From Bacteroides sp. MSB163 (GTDB lineage: Bacteria; Bacteroidota; Bacteroidia; Bacteroidales; Bacteroidaceae), in NCBI RefSeq assembly GCF_036416795.1, contig NZ_CP143867.1, positions 1,798,001-1,862,000 of the forward strand: a stretch of 64,000 nt of DNA, given 5' to 3'. Shown in pieces: positions 27,578 through 36,059 of the stretch (position 1 is the first letter of the stretch; each line of letters opens with the position of its first letter). The notes under the pieces are model-generated. The model saw only the letters and a program-made list of their open reading frames with translations. It had not been told where the DNA came from and did not search any database. Both the position numbers and the translations under genes were made by a program.

Positions 27578-30091
27578 ATGAAAAAGATTTTTTTACCCTT
27601 CGCCACGGTTGTCTTTTTGTTGAGTTCCTGCAAGGACGTTGCGCCGAAGGAAGAACTTGTGATCAACCTACAAGAGAAAGGTGCTGAAGTAGCGCCATCC
27701 ATGTATGGCATCTTCTTCGAAGAGATTAACCATGCGGGCGACGGCGGCTTGTATGCCGAACTGGTAAAGAACCGCAGTTTTGAGGAGTTGGAAATGCCCG
27801 AAGGATATTATGCCGAGGGAGATGTACTGCATCCGAAGAAAGTTTGTAACCACATGTCGGGTGAGGTGCGGGAAGGAAGTTTTCGCTGGACTACCGAACC
27901 GGTGCCGGGCTGGACTCTGAGCACAAAGGATGCTGCGGAAATGAAACTGACCAAGGAACAACTCAAGTTCTCCACGGCTCCGAACAATCTGAAGGTAACC
28001 ATTAAAAATGCTTCAACTCCTATCCGCCTGATAAATGAAGGATACTGGGGAATGAATCTGGTGAAAGACAACTCTTATCAGTTGCGTACCATTATCCGCC
28101 CTGCTTCCGATTACAAGGGAAAAGTGACTGCCCTGTTACTGTCTGAGCAAGGTGAAGTGCTGGCTTCCGCTCCTGTTGATATAACTGCTGCCGGACAATG
28201 GAACGACTTGAGCCTGGCAATGCAACCTACGGCAACTTCTGCCAAAGGAAAGCTTGCTTTGGAATTTGACGCTCCGGGTACAGTCTATGTAGATTATGTT
28301 TCCCTCTTCCCCGAAAAAACTTTTCACGACCGTCCGAATGGACTGCGGAAAGATGTAGCTGAAATCTTGGAAGGATTGCACCCTGCCTTTGTACGCTGGC
28401 CCGGTGGCTGTGTGGTAGAAGGTATCTCGTTGGAGAACCGTTTCGAATGGAAGAAGTCTTTGGGCGATCCTGCCGCACGGTCGGGAGAATACAGTACCTG
28501 GGGCTACCGTTGTTCGTACGGTTTCGGCTATCACGAAATGTTGCAGTTCTGCGAAGATATCGACGCAAAGGCAATGTTTGTCTGCAACGTCGGTCTGGGT
28601 TGCCAGTATCGTATGGGAGACGCTTCACCGGAGAGTAAGATAGCTTACTATCTGGACGATTGCATGGATGCCATAGAGTATGCTATCGGTGACGTGACTA
28701 CCGAATGGGGGGCCAAGCGTGCCGAACAGGGCCATCCCGAACCTTTCCCGTTGCAATACGTAGAGATTGGTAATGAGAACTGGGGCGATGAGTATGACAA
28801 ACGTTTCGATATCTTCTATACAGCTATCAAAGCGAAATATCCCGAGTTGATCCTGATTTCCAATCACGGTTTGGGTGGAACGGGTAAGATTGCCAAAACG
28901 GATATGATCGACCCGCACTGGTACGTGAATCCGGAATTCTTCTTCCAGAACACGACTGTCTTTGATAACCATCCGCGTGGAAAATACGATGTCTATGTAG
29001 GTGAATATGCTTGTAACGCCAATGTAGGCGGTGGAAATATGCGTGCCGCCCTCTCGGAAGCCGCCTTTATCTCCGGTATGGAGCGCAACGGCGATCTGGT
29101 GAAGATGACTTCGTATGCCCCGCTTCTGGAGAACCGGAACGACCGTTCATGGGTTGTCAATCTCATTTGGCTGGATACGGATCAGGTATTGGGGCGCAGT
29201 TCTTACTATGTACAACAGATGGCGGCTGAAAACCGTCCGACGTACAATGTGAAGAGTAATATGATTATGAGTGCTCCACGGGTTCTTGAATACAATGAAG
29301 GACGTCTCGGCTTCGGTTCCTGGCATACACAAGTTGAATTCAAGGACGTGAAACTGACCGGAGCAGATGGAGCGCCCATTGGTCTTGATCTTAATAATGC
29401 GGTGAAGAAAGAAGGCGAATGGAGTTTGGATAACGGCTTGTTGAAGCAAACATCTCTGAGAGAACCGGCGAAATACATTGTCGATGGCTTTAATAGTAAT
29501 CAGTTTACACTGGAGTTCAAGGTTCGCAAAGAAGGCGGTAACGAAGGTTTCTTCCTCTATTTCGGCTTGTCGGAAGACAGTAACAAAGGCTTTGTGTATA
29601 ACGTTGCCGGATGGAACAATGGAACGACGGCTGTGGAAGAAGTCACGGGTGGACGCACTTCCGGTGTGGCAGGCGACCGGGTATCTCAGAGCCTCGAAAC
29701 CGATAAATGGTACGATGTGAAACTGGTGGTTACTCCCCAGAAGAGCGAACTCTTTATGGATGGCAAATTGATATTGGCCCATGCCCCGGAGACGACTCCG
29801 CTTCAGTTCTTCTCTTCCGGTTATGATGAAGCAACCGGTGAGGTGATCGTGAAAGTAGTGAACTCAGAGGCTCAGTCCTATCCGTTACGGATTAAACTGG
29901 ATGGAGTGGACGACGTGGAGAAGACCGGTAAAGTGATTTCTCTGACCGCAGCCAGTGACATGGACGAGAACTCGTTTGAAGAACCAATGAAAATCTCTCC
30001 GAAGGAAAGTGAATACAAAGGCTTTGGAAAGAGCTTCGATTATACCTTCCCGCCATTCTCATATACTATATTGAGAGTGAAAGCGAAATGA
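27578..30091 (+). CDS. GH51 alpha-L-arabinofuranosidase, lipoprotein
   Basis: An 837-residue lipoprotein (Cys18, 'LLSSCKD') that releases terminal arabinofuranose from arabinan, arabinoxylan or arabinogalactan side chains. Residues about 80-245 form a CBM4/9-like beta sandwich. The TIM barrel (about 250-545) has the family hallmark 'VRWPGGCV', the acid/base Glu400 in 'EIGNENWGDEYD' and the nucleophile Glu476 in 'VGEYACN'. The C-terminal arabinofuranosidase beta domain (about 546-837) is interrupted by a concanavalin/LamG-like insert at about 595-735 ('FTLEFKVRKEGGNEGFF', 'WYDVKLVVTPQKSELFMDGK'). It has its own promoter, and it follows the HTCS/SusCD genes, so regulation by the same HTCS is likely. 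Confidence 0.92.
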   Translation: MKKIFLPFATVVFLLSSCKDVAPKEELVINLQEKGAEVAPSMYGIFFEEINHAGDGGLYAELVKNRSFEELEMPEGYYAEGDVLHPKKVCNHMSGEVREGSFRWTTEPVPGWTLSTKDAAEMKLTKEQLKFSTAPNNLKVTIKNASTPIRLINEGYWGMNLVKDNSYQLRTIIRPASDYKGKVTALLLSEQGEVLASAPVDITAAGQWNDLSLAMQPTATSAKGKLALEFDAPGTVYVDYVSLFPEKTFHDRPNGLRKDVAEILEGLHPAFVRWPGGCVVEGISLENRFEWKKSLGDPAARSGEYSTWGYRCSYGFGYHEMLQFCEDIDAKAMFVCNVGLGCQYRMGDASPESKIAYYLDDCMDAIEYAIGDVTTEWGAKRAEQGHPEPFPLQYVEIGNENWGDEYDKRFDIFYTAIKAKYPELILISNHGLGGTGKIAKTDMIDPHWYVNPEFFFQNTTVFDNHPRGKYDVYVGEYACNANVGGGNMRAALSEAAFISGMERNGDLVKMTSYAPLLENRNDRSWVVNLIWLDTDQVLGRSSYYVQQMAAENRPTYNVKSNMIMSAPRVLEYNEGRLGFGSWHTQVEFKDVKLTGADGAPIGLDLNNAVKKEGEWSLDNGLLKQTSLREPAKYIVDGFNSNQFTLEFKVRKEGGNEGFFLYFGLSEDSNKGFVYNVAGWNNGTTAVEEVTGGRTSGVAGDRVSQSLETDKWYDVKLVVTPQKSELFMDGKLILAHAPETTPLQFFSSGYDEATGEVIVKVVNSEAQSYPLRIKLDGVDDVEKTGKVISLTAASDMDENSFEEPMKISPKESEYKGFGKSFDYTFPPFSYTILRVKAK

Positions 30092-30141
30092 TGTCTTGAT
30101 ATCCTGTAAATAAATCGGAAAGAACCGCTATTTCTCGTTTA

Positions 30142-30210
30142 CAAGAAGTTAATAATATAGGGCTTCGTGTGTCCTTTGGACATATGAAGCCCTATATTAT
30201 TAACTTCTTG
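30142..30210. terminator. 33-bp near-perfect hairpin after the GH51 gene
   Basis: Arms 30142-30166 and 30186-30210 are exact reverse complements (25 bp). The inner 8 nt on each side also pair, with two G-U wobbles in RNA, leaving a TTT loop. That makes about 33 bp of stem, far longer than a normal terminator. It lies 50 nt after the GH51 stop; TTTT at 30216-30219 follows on the plus strand. It could act as a terminator, or be a recent palindromic insertion. Confidence 0.7.
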
Positions 30211-30292
30211 CACTGTTTTGATTCTCAGTGGTATATCAAATCTATTTAGTGTCCTTTCTTGTGGATAAATATTACGGTTAGCTATCAGGCGT

Positions 30293-30336
30293 GCAGCATC
30301 TATATATCCAATATGTTGTATCTATACATTCAACGT
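30293..30336. repeat. Two 22-nt units related to the 55.1-kb array
   Basis: Units 30293-30314 and 30315-30336. The reverse complement of the first contains TTGGATATATAGATGCTGC, identical over 19 nt to a unit of the array at 55101-55210. The second is a diverged copy sharing the central TATCTATA. Confidence 0.7.
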
Positions 30337-30525
30337 CACCTTACTGATCGACGCTGAAGGAACAGGATAAGAGAAGGTGGCTTGGTACGGAGCAAGTATG
30401 TTTTGGGTATGGTTGCTCTGAATTTTGCCAATGATTTTGGTTATTCTGATTTTATTTCATTAATTTGTATTGTTATAGTGAAAAGCGTTTGAAAGCATGC
30501 TTGTAGAAACAATAGAATCAATTAG

Positions 30526-33500
30526 ATGATGGAAAGTTATGACAGCATAACATTTGCGGCGGCATTAGCCAAATTGGGAATGTCCAAGGATGCTTCTTCA
30601 GGTTTACGCTTTGTATCCCGGAGATTTGAAGAGAATGATGTGGATATATATTGGGCACTGGAGCAAGCGAATGGATTTTGAGCGACTGCGGTTTATTTCC
30701 GTTTTTATAATGATAAACGCCCTCCTAAACCTCAAATTTATATCTATGATAATTCAGATATTACTCCTGAAAAAAAACAAGGTGCCAATATTCATCATAA
30801 ACTTTGGAATGCGGGTATTGTTCCTTTCTGCTTTTTGTTTGAAGCAGATCGAATACTTGTATATAATTGTGGCAAGAAACCTCAATGGGATACAACTGGA
30901 GAAAACTTCATCATATCACCGCATGATTTAATAGAACTGTTAAATGACGTTCAGAGTAAATTGGAATTTTATAATGTTCGTCAGTTTGATTCGGGGCTAT
31001 TTTGGGAATCGAGTGCAGGTCAGCATTTTAAATATGAAGAGAGTGCTTACGAACAGCTATTATCTCAGCTGAAAAATGTTAAGTCGAACATTATTTCCCG
31101 TGCCGGTACTGAAAATGCAGCTTTGGTAAAACGAATTCTTATGATGCTTATACTTCTCAAGTATCTTGAAGAACGAAAGGATGAAGAAGGAAAGGGAGCA
31201 TTGGATCCGGGCGAATTCTATGGAGCATATAATCCTCAAAACCCTACACTGGAGGGTGTCTTGGAGCATGTGGAACTATTTATTGCCGTTTTGAAAGAGC
31301 TTTCGGGCAAGAAGCATTTTAATGGACAGGTTTTTTATTTGAGTGAGGAAGAATTATCAACGCTTCGAGAAAGGATAGATCTCTCCCTGTTTCGATACTT
31401 TGTAGAAGGAAATGTTTCGTTCTTTTCAAAAGAGAGTCAAGGAATCGGACAAATAAGTTTTTGGAAACTATATCAATTCAGTTATCTTCCAATAGAATTG
31501 ATCAGCCATATATATGAAGATTTTCTGGCGGATGAAAATGGACAAAGAAAGAAAGGTGTGGTTTATACGCCACCTTCTTTGGTTCAATTTCTCATTGATC
31601 AATGTATGCCCTTGAGTGCGCCAAAAGAAGATTTCAAGATTCTGGACCCGGCTTGTGGTTCAGGGATTTTCCTTGTGGGTGCATTTAAAAGAATGATTCA
31701 ATGGTGGAGAATCCGAAACAACTGGGAGAAGCCTAAAAAAGAAAATATTGAAGAGCTGAAGAGATTGTTGCAAAAGAATATATTCGGTTGTGATTTGGAG
31801 GATGAAGCTGTGACCTTGTCCTATTTCAGCCTTGGGCTTGCTCTGTTGGACTCTTTATCTCCGAAAGAAATTTGGCGGAATGTGCATTTCAACAATTTGA
31901 TTGGAAACAATCTTTTTCAAGGAGATTTCTTTAAGACCTTGCATGAAGAAAAACTGGATATTGATTTTGACCTTATTATCGGCAATCCTCCTTTCAATTC
32001 AGAATTTACAGAATGGGCTGATATCATAAATAAGGAAGAAAAGAGAGTTTGTCCGGAACGCCCTGATATACCTGATAATCAGATTGCGCTATTATTTCTG
32101 GAACAGTCTTTTAAACTTCTGAAAAGTGGAGGTCGCTGTTGTTTAATATTGCCGTCCGGTCCTGTCTTGTATAATATTAAAACTCATGACTTCAGAAAAT
32201 ATCTGTTTGAACGGAATTATTTTAGAGAAATTTGTGATTTTACTCCATTGAGGACCAAATTGTTTATTGGAAGTAGTTCTAATGCCAAACCTGCGGTTGT
32301 ATCTGTTCTTGTAGAGAAGAACTTTCCGGAGAAAAGACCTTGTTACCATTATATTTTCAGGAGAACGAAAGCTTCAGGAGAGAAAATTGATTTTGAAATA
32401 GATCATTATGACATTCACAAGGTTTCCTATAAGTCAGCTATAATGAATGCAAGAGTATGGCAAGCTAATTTTATGGGTGGAGGAAGACTTCACCAATTAG
32501 TAAGTAAAATATCAGATTGCCAGACTTTAGGAGAATATTTGGATGAGAAAGTGAAGAATTGTGGCTGGAAGATTGCTGAAGGTTGGATTGAATCGGCAGA
32601 TTCAAAGGATGTCAGAAGAGTTAAACTTCTCTCTTTGAAGGAAAACAAGGATGAATATGAGGTTCAGGAATTTATAAAGTTAGAGGAAAAGTATAAGGCG
32701 GATTGGATTACTGGTTTTGAGTATGTTGAGACATCTGACTTTACAGACGAAGGCATATCGAAAGTGAGAATTTGTACTGATAAATATTTTCTTAGACCTA
32801 GGGCGAAGAACAAAGAAATTTTTGTTCCTCCCCATCTTCTGATAAAGGAGAATGTGACAGGCAAGTCAATACCTGTAGTCTATAGTGAGAGATACCTGAC
32901 CTTCAAGGATCAGGTTTTTGGCGTACATTCTCCTATGGAGCAGCGTGCCGACTTGCAGGAGTTGGGTGATTATATAGGTAGTAAACATTGTGTCCCCCTC
33001 ATGTGGTTGTTAAGTGGTAAAGTTTTGACGTCAAGGGAAGGAGTGCCTTTGAAAGGCGATATCATGAATCTACCATATCCGGGAGTTCACTTTGATGAAA
33101 TAGAAGAGATACTTCTGGATGATATAGTCAACTATTATTCAGATTTCAGAAAATCGGGTGAGAAAAGTATTGTTCTGGAATCTTTGAATGATACTGACCT
33201 GGAGATTTTCGGGAAGTATTATTGTCGTATCCTCAATTCAATATATAAGAATTTCAAACCTTTGTCTCCGATTGTAGGAAAAGAGTTTGTCGCATACCCA
33301 TTCATGCTGGGAGATGTTCCACAAATCAATATTCCTTCTTCCATTGAAGATATTGAATCTAAATTGAAGAATCTTATAGATAATAGACAAGGATATAACT
33401 TGTGGATTAAACGAATTGTAAAAGTGTACCATAAGAATGTTATCTTCTTGTACAAGCCCAATCAAAGAAGATATTGGCTTCCTTCCATCGCTGTGCGGGA

Positions 33501-33543
33501 TGCGGATGAAACCTTTGTCGATTTATTTAAGCAGGGAAAATAA
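30526..33543 (+). pseudogene. N6-adenine DNA methyltransferase (Eco57I/type II-like), split by an in-frame TGA
   Basis: One reading frame of 1005 codons runs from ATG 30526 to the TAA at 33543, broken only by TGA at 30679-30681. Upstream of the TGA are 51 codons. Downstream, the first start candidate noted is TTG at 30835, giving 902 residues. Full-frame numbering: helical N-terminus and an alpha/beta region ('KLWNAGIVPFCFLFEADRIL', about 92-111), motif I 'ILDPACGSGIF' (about 371-381), catalytic 'NPPF' at 487-490, then target-recognition and C-terminal regions (550-1005). It should methylate adenine at N6 with S-adenosylmethionine. The gene overlaps the next by one base (TAATG). It is AT-rich compared with the flanking PULs, suggesting transfer. 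The TGA could be a true nonsense mutation, a sequencing error or a recoding site; the intact remainder argues for a recent event. Confidence 0.75.
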
Positions 33544-34253
33544 TGGAGGAAATAATGAACAACACCTATGGTGCACTCAGTAGTGCTCCTGATAATACCA
33601 TTATTGATAATATTTACGATTACGTGACATTGATATTATCCGGTTTTAAAGGCAAGAGAAACGAAAATGAAAACGCGCTAACGAATAAGCTCTGTAAGAC
33701 ATTGAATTCCAAAAGGCCTTCAGAATATCCTTTCTTTTTTCATCATCAGAATTTAGAAGATGATAAAGAGAATACATCAACGGATTTTGCAGCCTTAGGT
33801 ACTTTTGCATTTGCGCAGGATAATGATATTGAAGATGACGATTCTCCTTCATTGATAAAGTTTGAAGCAAAAAGGTTGGATTCCAGCTTGCCAAAGCATC
33901 GAGAGAAAGAGTATGTTTGTGGTGAATATATGGATGGTAAATGCTTGAAAAATTCAGGAGGTATTGAACGATTTAAGAATGGACGTCATGGTAAGGATGT
34001 AGTTAATGCGGGAATTATAGCTTATATTCAAACGGATTCGCCCACATATTGGATTCAAAAGGTGAATAGTTGGGTGGAAGAACAGATACGCAGAAGCAAT
34101 AACAATAAGTTAATTTGGAGAGAAACGGATTTGCTCGCATTTATCAATCAGAAGACGCTTTTATCCATATACTCTTCTGTTTCGCATCGAATCTATGGCG
34201 ATGACATTAGTCTGAGGCATTTCTGGATTGATATTTCCAAACAGGAAAATTAA
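33543..34253 (+). CDS. Putative PD-(D/E)XK nuclease partner of the methyltransferase
   Basis: A 236-residue cytoplasmic protein whose family I do not recognise. It starts at the ATG overlapping the methyltransferase stop (TAATG), so translation is coupled. It has the layout of a PD-(D/E)XK nuclease: a Glu-containing helix ('NENENALTNKLCKTL', 40-54), Asp81 in 'TSTDFAALGT', then a strand with Glu108-x-Lys110 in 'LIKFEAKRL', and a later helix-strand 'RHGKDVVNAGIIAYIQT' (148-164). Cys126 and Cys134 are a possible pair. With the methylase upstream, a restriction or defence role is a reasonable inference. An alternative is a specificity or regulatory subunit with a dead nuclease fold. Base composition is AT-rich, like its partner. 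Confidence 0.6.
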   Translation: MEEIMNNTYGALSSAPDNTIIDNIYDYVTLILSGFKGKRNENENALTNKLCKTLNSKRPSEYPFFFHHQNLEDDKENTSTDFAALGTFAFAQDNDIEDDDSPSLIKFEAKRLDSSLPKHREKEYVCGEYMDGKCLKNSGGIERFKNGRHGKDVVNAGIIAYIQTDSPTYWIQKVNSWVEEQIRRSNNNKLIWRETDLLAFINQKTLLSIYSSVSHRIYGDDISLRHFWIDISKQEN

Positions 34254-34277
34254 TTTCTTTTATAAATAGAAAAGGCT

Positions 34278-34285
34278 TATATTTG
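34278..34285 (+). promoter_or_regulatory. -7 box for the ECF sigma gene (TATATTTG)
   Basis: TATATTTG matches TAnnTTTG, 41 nt before the sigma factor start at 34326 and 25 nt after the nuclease-like gene's stop. TTTC at 34254-34257 sits at the -33 position. Confidence 0.6.
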
Positions 34286-34325
34286 CATTACCGTACCTTT
34301 TTTAATTTAATACACTTGACGGTCA

Positions 34326-34886
34326 ATGACAATAGATCTGAATTTTTTTAATAAGTTCTTTATTGACTATCAGCAGCGCTTCGTTCACTTTGCTTGTACC
34401 TATGTGCACGATGAAGCCGTTGCCGAAGACTTTGTCATTGAGTCCATGATGTATTATTGGGAAAATAAAGACCGCCTGCCTGTCGATACAAACATCCCCG
34501 CCTACGTGCTGACTGCTATCAAGCATAAATGTATAGACCACCTGCGCCATCAACAAATCCGGCAAGACGTTTCGGATGAGATAGCTCGGGTGCATGCTTG
34601 GGAGTTATCCAACAGGATCGTTACCCTAAAAGAATTCGAACCCTATGAAATTTTCACCGCGGAGATACAGGAAATTGTGGAGAAAACTCTCGAAAGCCTG
34701 CCCGAACAGACTAGGCGTATCTTTATTATGAGCCGTTATGAGAACAAGTCTCATAAAGAAATCGCTTCCTTGTTGAACATAACGCCTAAAGGAGTAGAAT
34801 TCCATATTTCCAAATCAACCAAGGCATTACGCACGGCTCTACGGGATTATCTGCCTGTTGCCCTCCTCTTTTTCTATCTTAATTGA
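34326..34886 (+). CDS. ECF RNA polymerase sigma factor, PUL2
   Basis: A 186-residue extracytoplasmic-function sigma factor. Region 2 covers about 10-75 ('FVHFACTYVHDEAVAEDFVIESMMYYWENKD', abridged to its known -10-binding helix), and region 4 about 115-175 ('LPEQTRRIFIMSRYENKSHKEIASLLN', split; 'TPKGVEFHISKSTKALR', HTH). It directs polymerase to the PUL2 promoters when released by the FecR anti-sigma factor encoded 73 nt downstream of its stop. The gene order sigma, fecR, susC with STN, susD is the typical trans-envelope signalling cassette of Bacteroides. The start is the ATG after its own promoter. Confidence 0.93.
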   Translation: MTIDLNFFNKFFIDYQQRFVHFACTYVHDEAVAEDFVIESMMYYWENKDRLPVDTNIPAYVLTAIKHKCIDHLRHQQIRQDVSDEIARVHAWELSNRIVTLKEFEPYEIFTAEIQEIVEKTLESLPEQTRRIFIMSRYENKSHKEIASLLNITPKGVEFHISKSTKALRTALRDYLPVALLFFYLN

Positions 34887-34959
34887 AAAAAGTTTGTTTT
34901 TTCGCTAGGGATTCTTTCCTATGGTTCGCTATTGCTATAGATACACCAATAAAGTATTT

Positions 34960-35907
34960 ATGGACAGAGACTTATTATATCGCTTTTTCGAGGGTGACGT
35001 TTCCGTGGAGGAGATGAAATTGGTGAAAGAATGGGCTGAAGCTTCCGAAGAGAACGGCAAACTGCTTCGTCGGGAACGGAAACTCTTCAATGCCATGATT
35101 CTGGCCGGACATGTAGAACCTGCGGACAGGTCAACTATCTCGTATAAGAAAAAGAACTATTTCATCAGGGAATTCTTGAAAATAGCTTCTGCTGTCTTGA
35201 TAACGGTAGGCATAACGGCTACATTGTTTTCGATAGGAAGAGATAAAGATGATGTGAATGTAGCTATGCAAACCATTACTGTTCCGGCAGGCCAACGGGT
35301 GAACCTCGATTTACCTGATGGTACAAACGTTTGGCTGAATGCCGGAACCAAAATGCAGTATCCCATATCTTTCATGAAGGATAAACGCGAAGTGATACTG
35401 GACGGAGAGGCTTACTTTGAAGTGGTACACAACGCGAAGTCCCCGTTTATAGTGCGCACTCATGCCATGGATGTGGAAGTGCTGGGAACCAAATTCAATG
35501 TAGAGGCCTACTCGAAGAGGAATATATTCGAGGCGTCACTAATGCAGGGAAGAGTGAAAGTGAAATCGCCCAATAATGAAAAGATGGCTGTAGTGCTTCT
35601 ACCTCATTATAAAACAACATTGATAGATAGACGCCTGGTAGTGAGTAAGATTGACGACTACAATGTATATCGTTGGAAAGAAGGTTTGTATTGTTTCAAG
35701 AACAAGCCTTTTGCCCGGATTATGGAGGACCTGGAGAAATACTATGATTTGAAAATACAGTTAGACAAGAAGAGCATAGCGAACGTGATATTAACCGGAA
35801 AGTTCCGTATATCCGACGGATTGGACTATGCTTTACGTGTGTTGCGGAAGGATGTAGCTTTCACCTATAGAAGGGATAAAAACAATGACGTCATTTATAT
35901 AAAGTAA
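34960..35907 (+). CDS. FecR-family anti-sigma factor, PUL2
   Basis: A protein of 315 residues from the preferred ATG at 34960 ('MDRDLLYRFFEGD'); an in-frame ATG 13 codons upstream (34921) would add a basic extension unlike the family. Cytoplasmic sigma-binding domain about 1-65, one transmembrane helix (about 75-92, 'IASAVLITVGITATLFSIG'), periplasmic FecR domain ('VPAGQRVNLDLPDGTNVWLNAGT', split, about 107-130; 'GEAYFEVVHNAKSPFIVRT', about 150-168) and the C-terminal DUF4974 domain (about 245-315). It senses the state of the SusC STN domain and controls the sigma factor. Assignment is firm. Confidence 0.92.
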   Translation: MDRDLLYRFFEGDVSVEEMKLVKEWAEASEENGKLLRRERKLFNAMILAGHVEPADRSTISYKKKNYFIREFLKIASAVLITVGITATLFSIGRDKDDVNVAMQTITVPAGQRVNLDLPDGTNVWLNAGTKMQYPISFMKDKREVILDGEAYFEVVHNAKSPFIVRTHAMDVEVLGTKFNVEAYSKRNIFEASLMQGRVKVKSPNNEKMAVVLLPHYKTTLIDRRLVVSKIDDYNVYRWKEGLYCFKNKPFARIMEDLEKYYDLKIQLDKKSIANVILTGKFRISDGLDYALRVLRKDVAFTYRRDKNNDVIYIK

Positions 35908-36059
35908 AAAAGCGAGTATTAACCTCTTAAAACAAAATATTAGCCTATGATGGAATACTGATGAAAAACAAAGGAGCCGATAGATGTTTGCCCCATCCAC
36001 CGGCTTTGATTAACACAACTTATTTTATAAATCGTATTAATAACTTATTCTGCAAAGAT

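Larger units (their letters stand above)
30092..30525. other. 434-nt gap: 33-bp hairpin and 22-nt repeats
   Basis: No gene was seen. The gap contains the very long stem at 30142-30210, the two repeat units at 30293-30336, and an AT-rich stretch up to the start of the methyltransferase gene. No clear TAnnTTTG box was found before that gene. Confidence 0.6.

Noticed and set aside
30590..30931. Short frame overlapping the start of the methylase gene
   Set aside because: The other frame (from 30526) continues in register with the methylase and gives family-like sequence; this one does not.
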